A DNA stretch of 64,000 bases from Asparagopsis taxiformis (GCA_030407315.1 JALQPE010000317.1:1-64000), one strand, 5' to 3'. Positions 49,132-59,292 are shown, counted from the first letter of the stretch. Numbers and translations: made by a program. The notes: a model not told the origin generated them from the letters alone.

Positions 49132-50436
49132 ATGGATGCCGCCGCCGTCACCCGCTCGCGTATCTCCCAACTCGCCCATGCGCTCGACGCCCAACAATGG
49201 AGCAAAGCGCATCGTCTCATCCAGGCCGTTCCCACATGTCTCGATAAACAGTCCAGCGCCCAACAAATGGCCGCCACACTCGACTATGTGCGCGCCGCCG
49301 CCGACACAATCCGCGAAGCATGCGACTTTAGCACCTCCTTCGAAGCTGCCTATGTCACTCGGAGAGCCTTGCTGCGTCGCGGTGTCGTTTCATGGGCGGT
49401 GCGAGCCCTCGACGGATTTGCACACTTTGCACAGTTGGTCGCAAAGCTCGCCGCCGTGCTCCAATTGTTGGGCATCGGTATCGAAGGTCGCTGCATGATT
49501 GGCTCTGCAAGCGCTGTGGATAAGTTGACCCTGCTGTGGGCAACCCATCCGTCATGTGTGGAGCTCGTGTCGGCGTTGCTCTCGTTGTGTGCCGGCCACA
49601 TTGATAATGTGTCCAGATTCATGAGAAGAAGAGGTATTAGTAAGGCTGTTCATGTTTTGACACACGAACAGCATCGACTCAATCCCAAACTCGTACAACA
49701 AACACTCGTCCTAATCGGATTCTGCGCCGTGTGTACCCCAGATAACCAGGTTGAAAGTGCTGTATTGGTTCCTGCTATACTTCAAACTCTCGAAAATGCT
49801 TTAGAAGATGATGACCTAGACGTTGCTGTTCATTCCTTAATCGCTCTGGCCAACATCGGCGATTGCTGGACCAAAGAAGCTCTAGGTTACGAATTGGACA
49901 ATACCGAACGATTATTGACTTGCATTATCCTTGTCTGGCAGAAGCACGTTGAATCTCGCCGATTGGGCGCCGCCGCGTCATGGGCCTTATCTGCCTTATC
50001 AACTGGACATCCATCTGTCAAACCACTACTACACAAGCGTGCGCAAGATATACTGCATCTTTGTTCTGCATCTACCCATGTTGGGTCTGCGCTGCAATTT
50101 TTGCAGGACATGCTCCGCGCTGTTGACGCCTCAAGCACGGGTACTCGGGCAAATTGTACCTACGAGTCTGAAGACGTGGATAATACAGTTGTCGAGTCAC
50201 AGTGCACAACTACGCCGCCTTGTTCGCCAAAGAGTGAACCGCTCCGTGATGCACAAAGTAGCCGCGTGGCACTATCGCCCGCCACCGAAAAACACATCAC
50301 TAAGAAGCGAAGAATACCAAGACGTTCGCGATTGTTGTGCAAATCGGCAACTGCAACAGATCCAAGCTCACACGAAGCGCACATGGATTCACCTGTCAGG
50401 ATCGTTGATTTGACCGAGTCGCCGCGACGGCGTTGA
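49132..50436 (+). CDS. Helical-repeat (ARM/HEAT-like) nuclear protein with SUMO-interaction-like motif
   Basis: A 434-residue protein whose first 330 residues look like consecutive helical pairs of the ARM/HEAT kind (e.g. VELVSALLSLCAGHID, LDVAVHSLIALANIGD, GAAASWALSALSTGHP). The tail has a basic cluster KHITKKRRIPRRSR, a good nuclear localisation signal. Near the C-terminus is VRIVDLTES, which matches the hydrophobic-core-plus-acid pattern of SUMO-interacting motifs. No precise family is recognised. A nuclear scaffold role is inferred. Confidence 0.72.
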   Translation: MDAAAVTRSRISQLAHALDAQQWSKAHRLIQAVPTCLDKQSSAQQMAATLDYVRAAADTIREACDFSTSFEAAYVTRRALLRRGVVSWAVRALDGFAHFAQLVAKLAAVLQLLGIGIEGRCMIGSASAVDKLTLLWATHPSCVELVSALLSLCAGHIDNVSRFMRRRGISKAVHVLTHEQHRLNPKLVQQTLVLIGFCAVCTPDNQVESAVLVPAILQTLENALEDDDLDVAVHSLIALANIGDCWTKEALGYELDNTERLLTCIILVWQKHVESRRLGAAASWALSALSTGHPSVKPLLHKRAQDILHLCSASTHVGSALQFLQDMLRAVDASSTGTRANCTYESEDVDNTVVESQCTTTPPCSPKSEPLRDAQSSRVALSPATEKHITKKRRIPRRSRLLCKSATATDPSSHEAHMDSPVRIVDLTESPRRR

Positions 50437-50526
50437 TGCCGCTCCTGTTTCATGCTAGATGTACAATTACTTGACGATAAAATTAACTCACCAACCATTA
50501 GCAGTGCGCCGAATGCGTCTTGTCTA

Positions 50527-52464
50527 TCATTTGCGCGCTCGCTTGGGACCACTTGAATAGGGGCTGATGTCGGAATAGGCGTCCAGAATTTCATGGCCAA
50601 GACCACCTGGGTCTTCGCGCATAAGCGTCTGAAACGACTCCGATTTAATCACTTCCCTAAAGTTTTGCATCATGAATGTTATGCAGTAGAGCTTGAGATG
50701 CTGTGAATTATGCCTATCAGCCACCTGGCAAATGAACGCAGCGTTACTGACCGTCACCGCCATTTCCACTTTCTCAACACACAGTTTCCTCAAGCCTTCA
50801 ATACGAAACATGTCCGCTGCCTTGAGCAGATCCACCGCCAAGCGGCCACGAGTCACTTTAACTTTTCCAGAATATAAATACTCAAGAACGGCCATAAACA
50901 CGTCGTACGACACGTCGGGGATAGCAATTTCGCTCTGAGACGTTTCTCGCATGCGAGAATCAAACATATTTCTAAAGTATTCCGCTCGCGCATACAGAAT
51001 GCAGCGGTGTGCATGGATGGGTCTGCCTTCAACGACAAAGCGCACGTCGGAGAACATCTTATTATCGAGCAAGCTTCTCGTGGAAGAACATGTGGAACAC
51101 GGTGTTGTAGAAAGTTGTATTGTGCTGCGCAATCCGCGCAGCTCGCATAGGTCGTCGAAAAAGCGCTGCTTTGCTTTGTCCGTGCCTCCGAACAGAAAGA
51201 TGGAGCTGAGATCACCGCCGGTTGGAAGAATAACGGCGGCATGCAGCTGGCGGGGCGTTGGCGGCGGTCCGCTCGTTTCCAGAATGGACCATTTGTTGGC
51301 GTCAAAGGTGTACTGGAAAACGGTGTCATTGAGACCGGAACTTCTGCTATCTGCGGGTGGAACAAAGCTGCCATCTACGAGCGGAAGCGACATGGGGGCA
51401 GAGGAGCGGTTTGGGGGAACGGCAGGAGTTCTACTGCTAGCGGGCCCGAACGACATGGGGTGCGAAGTGGATTGGGCGGTTGGACTGGGGACGCGCGACC
51501 TGTAGCGCACTTTTCCGCCGAGAATGTACATGCTGTCTCCACAGACGACGGCTTTATGTCCCTGGAGAGCCTCTGGACTGCCAGCACCCATGAGAACGGA
51601 GCTCCAAACATACGTGTCCAGATCTAGTGCGTGCATGTCGGTTAAAGCATAGTTATCACCGTCCTTGTATTGAAAGCCGCCGAGGACGTACATTTTGTTT
51701 CGATAGAGCACGGCCGAGTGCTTGCAGCGTCTAGACGGAGAGTTGTGCTCTGCGTTTGACGGGCGGGACCATTGTTTCTGTGCAAAGTCATAGACGTAGG
51801 TATCGTTCAACTTTTTCTTCCCATCGTATCCACCAAAGACAATCATGCAGTTGCCCTGCACGATGGCGGTGTGCTCTGCGCGAGCGACGGGTATTGCCAC
51901 GCGACGAGGGAATGAATATGGATCGTCGGTGTGGAGCGGGGAGGACGGCTTGTGGGGGATGAGCACCCAAGTGGCGGTTTCGAGTTTAAACTGCCAAAGA
52001 TCTGCCAGAACGACATCGTTGACATCGAAACCGCCGTAGACGAAGAGGGAACTGCCATGCACAACGATGGAAGCGTGACGTCTCGGTCGGGGCAAGGAAG
52101 CGGCATGAATGGAAGTATCGGTACTTCCCGGATGCAAGACATGCCATTCGCCTGTGTCGTATGAAAATTGATGCAACGAGTTGAAGTGTTTTCCCACGCC
52201 GGGGCGCGCATCGCGGAGCACTTGATCCATGTCGGCAGGAGCGGAAGCTACATAGCTGGCATAGTCGCAATAGCCGCCGAAGAGGTAGAGATAGTTGGAG
52301 AAGGAGACGAGGGAATGGCCGGCACGTGGACACGGGGTGCCACGACGAGCTGTGGCGGCGGCGGCAACGAGCCAGGTCGGCATCGGCGCGATACTGGGTT
52401 CGGAGGGATGCTCGGAGGTTTCGGAAGAGTGGGTCGAATGGGAGGGATGGGTGCATTGAGACAT
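50527..52464 (-). CDS. Kelch-repeat protein with C-terminal BTB domain
   Basis: 645 residues from the chosen ATG (MSQCTHPSHS). About six kelch repeats fill the first two-thirds (PRAGHSLVSFSNYLYLFGG, PRRHASIVVHGSSLFVYGG, AEHTAIVQGNCMIVFGG, CKHSAVLYRNKMYVLGG, GHKAVVCGDSMYILGG, RQLHAAVILPTGG). A BTB domain follows (KMFSDVRFVVEGRPIHAHRC to FMAVLEYLYSGKVKV) with a short BACK-like tail. The kelch-then-BTB order resembles LZTR1 rather than animal KLHL proteins. BTB proteins commonly serve as cullin-3 adaptors, so a substrate-receptor role in ubiquitination is likely by family knowledge. The frame extends upstream to 52671 but that part is probably leader. Confidence 0.9.
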   Translation of the reverse strand: MSQCTHPSHSTHSSETSEHPSEPSIAPMPTWLVAAAATARRGTPCPRAGHSLVSFSNYLYLFGGYCDYASYVASAPADMDQVLRDARPGVGKHFNSLHQFSYDTGEWHVLHPGSTDTSIHAASLPRPRRHASIVVHGSSLFVYGGFDVNDVVLADLWQFKLETATWVLIPHKPSSPLHTDDPYSFPRRVAIPVARAEHTAIVQGNCMIVFGGYDGKKKLNDTYVYDFAQKQWSRPSNAEHNSPSRRCKHSAVLYRNKMYVLGGFQYKDGDNYALTDMHALDLDTYVWSSVLMGAGSPEALQGHKAVVCGDSMYILGGKVRYRSRVPSPTAQSTSHPMSFGPASSRTPAVPPNRSSAPMSLPLVDGSFVPPADSRSSGLNDTVFQYTFDANKWSILETSGPPPTPRQLHAAVILPTGGDLSSIFLFGGTDKAKQRFFDDLCELRGLRSTIQLSTTPCSTCSSTRSLLDNKMFSDVRFVVEGRPIHAHRCILYARAEYFRNMFDSRMRETSQSEIAIPDVSYDVFMAVLEYLYSGKVKVTRGRLAVDLLKAADMFRIEGLRKLCVEKVEMAVTVSNAAFICQVADRHNSQHLKLYCITFMMQNFREVIKSESFQTLMREDPGGLGHEILDAYSDISPYSSGPKRARK

Positions 52465-52989
52465 GGTCGGGATGGGAGTAACGACGGGGAATAATGGTCT
52501 GAGGTCAGGGGGCGTTGGTTGAGTGAGCACCAACGTTGGTGTATGCCAGTGAAATGATGAGCGAGTAATACGGATGCACAACGTATTGAAAGCAGCAGAC
52601 CAGTCATGAGTTGAGTGGAATTGTGAAAAAATCCCGAGTTGCGTTTGCGCCAGAGACAGAGATCCAAACACCCAAATTCAGTGTACACACATCTACTGTA
52701 CTCTTGCTACCCGTCGCATATGTGACCGACCAACGGCTCTCGCCGTCACCCTATCCACCTATTACACGTACCCGTCCGCTTCCAATTCATTCATCCAACG
52801 GTCATGCCCGCCACCATCGATCAAATCCAACGCTTCACCCATCCGTTCGCGTCATGTAACGTCTCGACCACTTTCCGCACGTGCATATAAACACCACAAT
52901 GGCACCACACCGCTCCGTCCGCAATCGACTCGCTTCAACAACCACCTCGTCTTTTGCCCGCACACCTTCCACCCGTATCAAACCCCACC
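52465..52989. promoter_or_regulatory. Divergent promoter region with CACGTG and TATA box
   Basis: Contains CACGTG at 52878-52883 directly followed by a CATATAAAC TATA-like box at 52884-52892, about 100 bases upstream of the Hint gene start at 52990. A CA/CT-rich leader follows. Confidence 0.5.
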
Positions 52990-54504
52990 ATGAACAATCT
53001 CCGCTTCTTCACCCTGCTCGCCGCGCTTTCCCTCGCACTTGCGCTTCCGCTCTCGACCCGCGTCGCCACCTATCCCGACATCCCTGGAACCTACGCCTCT
53101 GTTTTCAAGTTCCAGTCCGACTGTCCCGACATTGTTATCCTCCCCGAAAGTACCGTGGACGCCCGCCAGATTGCTCTTGTGCCCGTTTCTTCCATCGTCG
53201 AGGATGGCGTCCCCTGCTCCGGAGCTGAAAATATGCTCATGGTCTCCGAAGCGACCGTCAAAAAATCAGGCCTTCTCGATGCCTTGCAGCTCCCCCAATT
53301 TAGAGAAGCTTTGTTTGAGACCAACCCCAACGCCAATGCCACCGTCATGAATTCCAAGAACACTAGCTCGCTCCTAGTAGGATTCGATGGTGAACAGCGT
53401 GTGTGCGGCACCAATGTCTACCCGGCAGACACAATCTACTTTATCATTAAGGAGGCGACCGGTTTCAAAATCGCATTTGATAACTCCGATGGTAGTAACC
53501 TTATCTCTATCCCGTCCAATGTCAAAGCGCTCTTCATCACCACGTCTTCCTCAAAGCTATGCCTACTAACGGACGCGACGACCAGCGTTGAAGACCTGCC
53601 CACACTGACTACGGTAGCCGAGGATGGAAACTCTGCTACTGTTACATTGGCACCGTCCACAATGACCCCGCCCGCGACACCCACGCCAGTCGCTTCTGCC
53701 CCAGAACCTACCGCTACGCCTGTCGTGGTTATCGAGACACCGATTGCAGTCACCGAGACGCCTGCACCTGTCGGAGAAGAATCGCAGTCTCCACCTACAG
53801 CCGTTGACGAAGGCGGTGCGTTTGCAACTGTTGAACCAGTGCTTACAGGACTTCCAGCGGCGCCAGACGCTTCGCCGGACTCTGATTCAGTCATTACAGC
53901 GATTCCTGTACCAACCGACAATGGCACCAGCTCTGCCAGTGGCGATACAGATGATGGCTCTGCGTGCTTCCCGGCGTCTGCGATGGTGACATTGTCGAAT
54001 GGGGTGCGCAAGTCCATGGCGGAATTGCAAATCGGAGATGTCGTTATGACGCCATCTGGACCGTCAGATGTAATTCTGTTCACGCATCGTGAATCTGATT
54101 CGTTGAATCAATTTGTTCGTTTAACAACAGTGTCTGGCTCTCTCATAGTGTCAGCTGGTCACTATGTGCTGAGTGAGGGCGCTCTACGGGCAGCAGCAGA
54201 TTTGGGAGTCGAGGAACGACTGGACGTCGAGGATCGATCGGAAGTGATCATATCCATTGAACATGTGTCCGCACGCGGTCTGTACAATCCGCAGACTGTA
54301 TCTGGAGATATCTATGTGAATGGGTTTGCGACATCCACCTACACGACAGCAATTCACCCGCAATTGGCGCATTGCATGTTGCAGCCGGTACGATGGCTGT
54401 ATACCATGTCTGTGGAGAGGACGCGAGCACTTGGCAACGTGTTTAATCATGGCAGCGCCAGGATTGCACGAATGCTTCCGAGTGGACCGGGGCGAATTGA
54501 TTAA
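52990..54504 (+). CDS. Secreted protein with C-terminal Hedgehog-type Hint domain
   Basis: 504 residues. A signal peptide (FFTLLAALSLALALPLS) is followed by an N-terminal domain of about 200 residues, a Thr/Pro/Ala-rich linker (about 215-310) and a Hint domain from C326. The domain starts CFPASAMVTLSNGVRKSMAE, has VSAGHYV with H391 at the position of the TxxH histidine, and continues with GLYNPQTVSGDIYVNGFATS. These match the Hog domain of Hedgehog proteins and inteins, which self-cleave at the leading cysteine. The usual SCY cysteine is replaced (STY), and TxxH is SAGH. Autocleavage is plausible but unproven. The N-terminal domain is not Hedgehog-like. The last 45 residues recall the segment after Hint in Hedgehog. 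Confidence 0.85.
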   Translation: MNNLRFFTLLAALSLALALPLSTRVATYPDIPGTYASVFKFQSDCPDIVILPESTVDARQIALVPVSSIVEDGVPCSGAENMLMVSEATVKKSGLLDALQLPQFREALFETNPNANATVMNSKNTSSLLVGFDGEQRVCGTNVYPADTIYFIIKEATGFKIAFDNSDGSNLISIPSNVKALFITTSSSKLCLLTDATTSVEDLPTLTTVAEDGNSATVTLAPSTMTPPATPTPVASAPEPTATPVVVIETPIAVTETPAPVGEESQSPPTAVDEGGAFATVEPVLTGLPAAPDASPDSDSVITAIPVPTDNGTSSASGDTDDGSACFPASAMVTLSNGVRKSMAELQIGDVVMTPSGPSDVILFTHRESDSLNQFVRLTTVSGSLIVSAGHYVLSEGALRAAADLGVEERLDVEDRSEVIISIEHVSARGLYNPQTVSGDIYVNGFATSTYTTAIHPQLAHCMLQPVRWLYTMSVERTRALGNVFNHGSARIARMLPSGPGRID

Positions 54505-55284
54505 TTTGTTGGTGCACTGACGCGTATGATCGTGCTGGACGGTATACGTAGGAATGGTTTTCGGTTGCATCGTAGAGCGTATGATTGTTTCCTAACTTAT
54601 AAATTTATGTAGTTTCTGTTGATGTGAGCTGCTGTTGCGTCAAGCATCAACGTGGACCGGCGGACCGCATCATAACACTGCCGTCGCGGCCGTACAATGC
54701 ATACAGTCGCGCCGTTGATTCACGGAAATTTCTGCAAAGATGATGTACGACAATATTCTAATTTTAGACAAGTCTTCATTTGCCATCACAACACTACGTG
54801 ACGGCGAGCAATTGCCATTCATTCCACACATCATCGTCTCGAGAGTCCAAAATTGGCGCTCAGTCCACTACGTTGCTCTCCGAGTGACGCCGCGTGTCAC
54901 AGACGCCCCGAACAAGATGACAGATGATTGGTGTCGACTGCTCTTCAGATTCAAAAACTCAAATGCTCTTCATCTCTGTATACACTCCAGTTTCGTCGAT
55001 CCCGATGAAACCATTTCTCTATTTTGCATTTATTTTCCGCCTCCCGCCTCTGTAAGCACGCCGCATCAGTACGTCCCGCGCAAACTAATTTCAATTCAAC
55101 TCACGACACGCGTCGTATCATACTTTGAGCGGTGCCACATGCTTCAAATATTCGAAATCACCGCATCGCACCACCCACGAATCGGTTGCACACACTACAC
55201 TAGGATACATCCACCCTCTGTTCAATCGTCGTATCCTTCACCGCACTACCACTTCCACCACCACCGCCAAACCACAACTATCGC
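54505..55284. other. Intergenic region upstream of the PAK-like kinase
   Basis: 780 bases. A 195-codon frame from 54740 crosses into the next gene but has no domain and odd composition. The last 150 bases are CA/CT-rich leader-like sequence. Confidence 0.35.
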
Positions 55285-57567
55285 ATGCAATCAGAGACAG
55301 ACCAGTGCCTCTCTTCTGCCACAGTAACCCGTGCATCCCGCACAATGCTCCGCAAAATCCTCGCCCCGCTGAAAGACGCACCCAATCATCCGACTGCCCA
55401 AGTGTCCCCCACAAAGCCGCCCGCATGGCGACGCGATAATCGCGGCAAGGAGAATTTCTCCTCGCCCTCCGCAACGCCCCCAGTGGACATCTCCGAGCCC
55501 ACCGACTTCAGACTTGTGGCCCATGTGGAATGCGATCCCAACACAGGTCTCTACAAGGGCATCGATGAATTCATGACTCTAGCAGTACTTCCACGCGGTC
55601 GTAAAAGCCCCGTCAAGAACAGACCTCCCGTCCCATCTGAGCCCCCATTGCCGCTCCCCGCCCTCATGGAATTCTCAGCAGAGCCTTCGTCGCCGCAAAT
55701 CTCGCCCTCGCCATCCGCAAGACGCTCCCGTCGTCTCTCTAGATCTCTTACCCGTCGTAAATCCCTCACAGATTCCCATCCGGAGCACACAGATTCTCTT
55801 CCCAAAGCTGACTCCCCGAAATTGCCCATTTCCCCTCGTCTGTCCCCGCAAAACCTTGCGCCCGTACTGTCGTCCGCCCTTCGCCCGTCGGCAAACAAAC
55901 CTCCAAAGGGAACCACCCTCGCACCCACGCATCCAAATGCCCCGCCGAAGCGTATCAGCGCCTCGAAGAGCACCGTGTCGCGTCCCTTCAAAATGAAACA
56001 TGAAGTTCACGTTCGCCTCGATCCACACAATCCTACCGGCTTTGCTGGCTTACCTCGCGCATGGGAAACCATTCTCATGTACTCGGGTATTCTTCGCGAT
56101 GAGGCCATGGCCAATCCGGAAGCTGTCATTGATGTGCTTAACTTTTCAAAGGCTTCCGACCCATCTGTCGGGTCCACTAAAGCGCTTCGTGCATCCGTCT
56201 CGCGCGCTTTGCCGCCAATTTGTCTCGAAAAGATGAAAACGCCCAGTATTACTTCGTTTGACGAAGGTAGTGATAGCGTCCTCACAGACGGTGGAAGTTA
56301 TAACTTTGAACTTGCAAGCCAATCTTCCGGTGCTGCTAATGCTTCCAACATGTGCACCCCGGAATATAACGCACAATTGCCGCAGCAAAGGCGGAAAGGG
56401 CAGGACAATCAACATGTCGGTGCCAAGTCTCCTGATGGCAATCAGACGGATCTAGCCATGTTGGCTGCCAAATCGCCACCCATAACGCCTCCAAACGGTC
56501 CCAGTTCAGGCTCGATGGAGCGGTACATTGGATCGGAACGCACCGCAGATCTGCCCGATTTCATCCCCGAAGAATTGGATGCTAGATTTAGAGAAGATGA
56601 TCCATCCAAATTGTTCAAGCGTATGGAGCAAATTGGTGAGGGTTCATGCGGTAATGTATACCGCGCTGTAGATGCCGATGGGCGATTTGTCGCTCTGAAA
56701 AAAGTTAGACCCGACAGTGAGCGCGATTGGAAGCTGTACAAGTTTGAAGTGCATGTTATGCAAGATCAATACGACTCTGAGAATCTAGTGGACTGCTACG
56801 ACGCCTTCCGACATGAAGATGAGTTGTGGATTGTAATGGAGTATGTGTCAGCTGGGACACTGGCAGATCTGTTGTCAACACGGCGAGCTCATGCGTTCAA
56901 CATACAGAGGCAGCTTTTCAATACTAATCCAACCGGTGCCTCGCCGGCAACCACCTTTGAACGTCTTGATGAAAGACTGATTGCATACATCTGCCGAGAA
57001 GTGCTCCTAGGCTTGGACAGTCTACACAGCATTCAACGCGTACATCGCGATATCAAGGGAGACAACATTTTGTTGGATATGGACGGATCCGTGAAAGTGG
57101 CCGATTTCGGGTTTTGCGCACAGCTGTCGAAACGATCTGGCAAACGGAACACAGTTGTCGGAACGCCATTCTGGATGGCCCCAGAAGTGATCCGTGGGGC
57201 AAACTACGACTGCAAGGTAGACATGTGGTCGATGGGTATTCTTGCGTTGGAATGTGCGGAGGGCAAACCACCGCATTTGGACGCACCGCCTATTCGGGCG
57301 ATGTTCCTAATTGCTACGCAGGGTGCTCCAGATCTGTCCGAGCCGGATGCATGGTCCAATTCGCTTAGAGAGTTCATCTCTGTATGCTGTTCAGTTGATC
57401 CAAAGCTGAGACCGACAGCTCGTGAGGCATTGTCGCATCCATTCATCAGTAGGGCGTGTTCCAAGGAAGAGGCTGCACGCATGTTTAACGAAGGATGCGA
57501 GATTCGATTACGTGGTCGAAGAGTGAAGAGCAAGTTTGCCAACTACCAATACTGTGCTGAAAGCTGA
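55285..57567 (+). CDS. STE20/PAK-like protein kinase with two CRIB motifs
   Basis: 760 residues (numbering from 55285; the methionine at 55345, residue 21, has the better start context). A first CRIB-like motif occurs at 69-93 (ISEPTDFRLVAHV, DPNTGLYKG). After a Ser/Pro-rich basic linker a second stands at 233-257 (KHEVHVRLDPHNPTGFAGLP), followed by PRAWETILMYSGI and NPEAVIDVLNF as in the p21-binding domain of PAKs. The kinase domain runs from about 445: GEGSCGNV, K472, HRDIKGDN (587-594), DFG (607-609) and VGTPFWMAPE (625-634). PAK kinases are relieved of autoinhibition by binding Rac/Cdc42-GTP and control actin, polarity and MAPK signalling. A KEN-like triplet lies at 55-57. Confidence 0.92.
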   Translation: MQSETDQCLSSATVTRASRTMLRKILAPLKDAPNHPTAQVSPTKPPAWRRDNRGKENFSSPSATPPVDISEPTDFRLVAHVECDPNTGLYKGIDEFMTLAVLPRGRKSPVKNRPPVPSEPPLPLPALMEFSAEPSSPQISPSPSARRSRRLSRSLTRRKSLTDSHPEHTDSLPKADSPKLPISPRLSPQNLAPVLSSALRPSANKPPKGTTLAPTHPNAPPKRISASKSTVSRPFKMKHEVHVRLDPHNPTGFAGLPRAWETILMYSGILRDEAMANPEAVIDVLNFSKASDPSVGSTKALRASVSRALPPICLEKMKTPSITSFDEGSDSVLTDGGSYNFELASQSSGAANASNMCTPEYNAQLPQQRRKGQDNQHVGAKSPDGNQTDLAMLAAKSPPITPPNGPSSGSMERYIGSERTADLPDFIPEELDARFREDDPSKLFKRMEQIGEGSCGNVYRAVDADGRFVALKKVRPDSERDWKLYKFEVHVMQDQYDSENLVDCYDAFRHEDELWIVMEYVSAGTLADLLSTRRAHAFNIQRQLFNTNPTGASPATTFERLDERLIAYICREVLLGLDSLHSIQRVHRDIKGDNILLDMDGSVKVADFGFCAQLSKRSGKRNTVVGTPFWMAPEVIRGANYDCKVDMWSMGILALECAEGKPPHLDAPPIRAMFLIATQGAPDLSEPDAWSNSLREFISVCCSVDPKLRPTAREALSHPFISRACSKEEAARMFNEGCEIRLRGRRVKSKFANYQYCAES

Positions 57568-57627
57568 TAGTCTGATCGCGTTGTATGTCTAGAATGGTTT
57601 TAAATGTACAGGAAGAGTAGCGTAGAC

Positions 57628-58346
57628 TCAATCGGTATGTGGCCTCGAGGCGGATGAGGACGCAATCTCGGGTCTAGTTGCGAAATGAATAAAGATTACG
57701 AAGAGGGTGAGGATAGCGAACAACACGGCAACACCTATGAATGCGGCATTGAGTGGAGTGATGTTGTGACGGAGGACCCAATGCTGCACTTGATCCACAA
57801 GTTGAAACGCGTACGCTACGAGTAACCAGTATGGATTGAGAGGTCCGAAAACTGAGTCGACTAATTTACCGTGTTGCTCGCCGCGTCGTTCAACAAATGC
57901 TGTTAAAATTTCCGGAGTGCGGGTTCCAGTGAACTCGAAGACTTTTCGATCGTGTATGAGGACGAATGATGGCAACTGGCGAATTGAGAAGCGCTGAGTG
58001 AGCGTAGGGTGAGCAGAAACATCTACCCGTGCTACGATGGCTGACGTGGACAGCTGCTCTGCGAGTTGAATGTATGTCGGTTCAAATCGACGACACTGTT
58101 GCGTATTATGTGATGGGTTAGATTGAGAGTGTGCATCGAAAGGAGGAATTATTGCAGAGTTGTGTTGCGACGTACGTGAATGCAATGAGGCGCGTAAAAC
58201 TCGATGAGTATCGGTTTTTCTTTCGAGCGTGAAATGTAATGATCGATTGAGCGGAGGGAAAGTTCTTGGACAGCATGAGCGGCGGTGAGACAGGGAAGAG
58301 CAAACAAAATGGTTAGTGATAGAATGGCGTGGAACTTGAGTGCCAT
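57628..58346 (-). CDS. PDI/TMX-like thioredoxin-domain membrane protein, one intron
   Basis: Exon 1 (58346-58176) encodes a signal peptide and the first half of a thioredoxin fold ending EFYAPHCIH. Exon 2 (58095-57628) begins CRRFEPTYIQ. Joining them creates the active site C55-I-H-C58 in the context APHCIHCRRFEPTY, as in PDIs (APWCGHCK.LAP.Y). The intron has donor GTACGT and acceptor CAACAG, is 80 bases long, and has a CTAAC branch-like motif. The cis-proline lies in IRQLPSFVLIHD. The C-terminal region has two hydrophobic segments, the last (FIGVAVLFAILTLFVIFIHF) a clear anchor. The spliced product is 212 residues, an ER thiol oxidoreductase of the TMX/PDI type. Confidence 0.88.
58096..58175 (-). 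other. Spliceosomal intron of the PDI-like gene
   Basis: GTACGT at 58175-58170, CTAAC near 58120 and CAACAG ending at 58096. Removing it rejoins the CxxC active site exactly in frame, and reading through it gives an early stop. It is the only intron I can call with confidence here. Confidence 0.85.
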
Positions 58347-59292
58347 GTTGAAGTGACAGACAGGCGAGCAAGTAGACAACAAGCAAGCAGGTGGAGCACT
58401 CTGTGCCGTGCCGACCGTTTCATGTCACGCAGCTACATTAAGAAATGATCGTCGAGTGATGCAAGTTGATTGCGAGTCAATGGAAGGAGGACAGCTGTCT
58501 ACAGTATGACACGACAGTGCCAGCGTATTCGCAATCAAAATGGTTATGTACAGTATCAGTTGAATCATTTGTCATAAGTTATGGCATGCCTAACCTCTCG
58601 ACACGCAATATTCACAGTTGTCAGCAATTCATTCGCCAGCCATAGACGCGCCCACACGTCGCACACCTGCACACGTTTCGACACGTGGACCTCTGCCAAC
58701 TCCCGACATGATGATGATTTCGCGCCTCCGACGTTGCCACTACAAGCAGTCGAGCAAGTTTTCGTCGCAGCGCCACGCACGTGCTCGCTCGAGCGAGTCA
58801 GCGAGACTAAATCCGCACATAACCAAGCCAAACTTCATTCCGATCCTCTGCATCATCCCCGACCCACCGCGTCCGCTTCCCCACAATGGACCATCATTAT
58901 CGTTGGTCAAAGCAGCGCACAAGCCCACCGTCATCGTCCGCCGCTCCGTCCGCACCTTCAACAAGTCACCCGCAATACATTCCCGCCCCGCTGCTTCCAC
59001 AAACAACCTATCCCACATACTCTCCTTCCCAATCTTCCTTCCACCCCCGCGAAACCCTCCCGTCCCACACCTTTCCCATCCCCGTGCAGCCCGCGTTGAC
59101 AATGCAACACCCGCTCCCGCAACTCCCGCACCACCGCTCGACCCATCCGCAGCGCAGGATGAGCCCCTCCGCGATGCAGCACTCTCCGCCCATCGCTCCC
59201 TCCATCCTATCCGCCCGCCCGCCGACGTCCCACAGCAAACCGCCCCCGCTACTACTGTTGGCCTTTCGCACCACCCGACCATTCCGTCGACT
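58347..59292. promoter_or_regulatory. Divergent region, PDI-like gene and SIN3, with long SIN3 leader
   Basis: 946 bases. The part from 58618 is open in the SIN3 frame but is extremely Pro/Ser/Arg/His-rich and reads like a CA/CT-rich leader. The first good start before the glutamine-rich region is at 59293. Confidence 0.4.

Noticed and set aside
54740..55327. 195-codon forward frame
   Set aside because: No domain, odd His/Ser-rich end formed by the CA-rich leader, and overlap with the start of the PAK-like kinase.
58618..59292. 225-residue N-terminal extension of SIN3
   Set aside because: Pro/Ser/Arg/His-rich translation of a CA/CT-rich leader; a better start lies at 59293.
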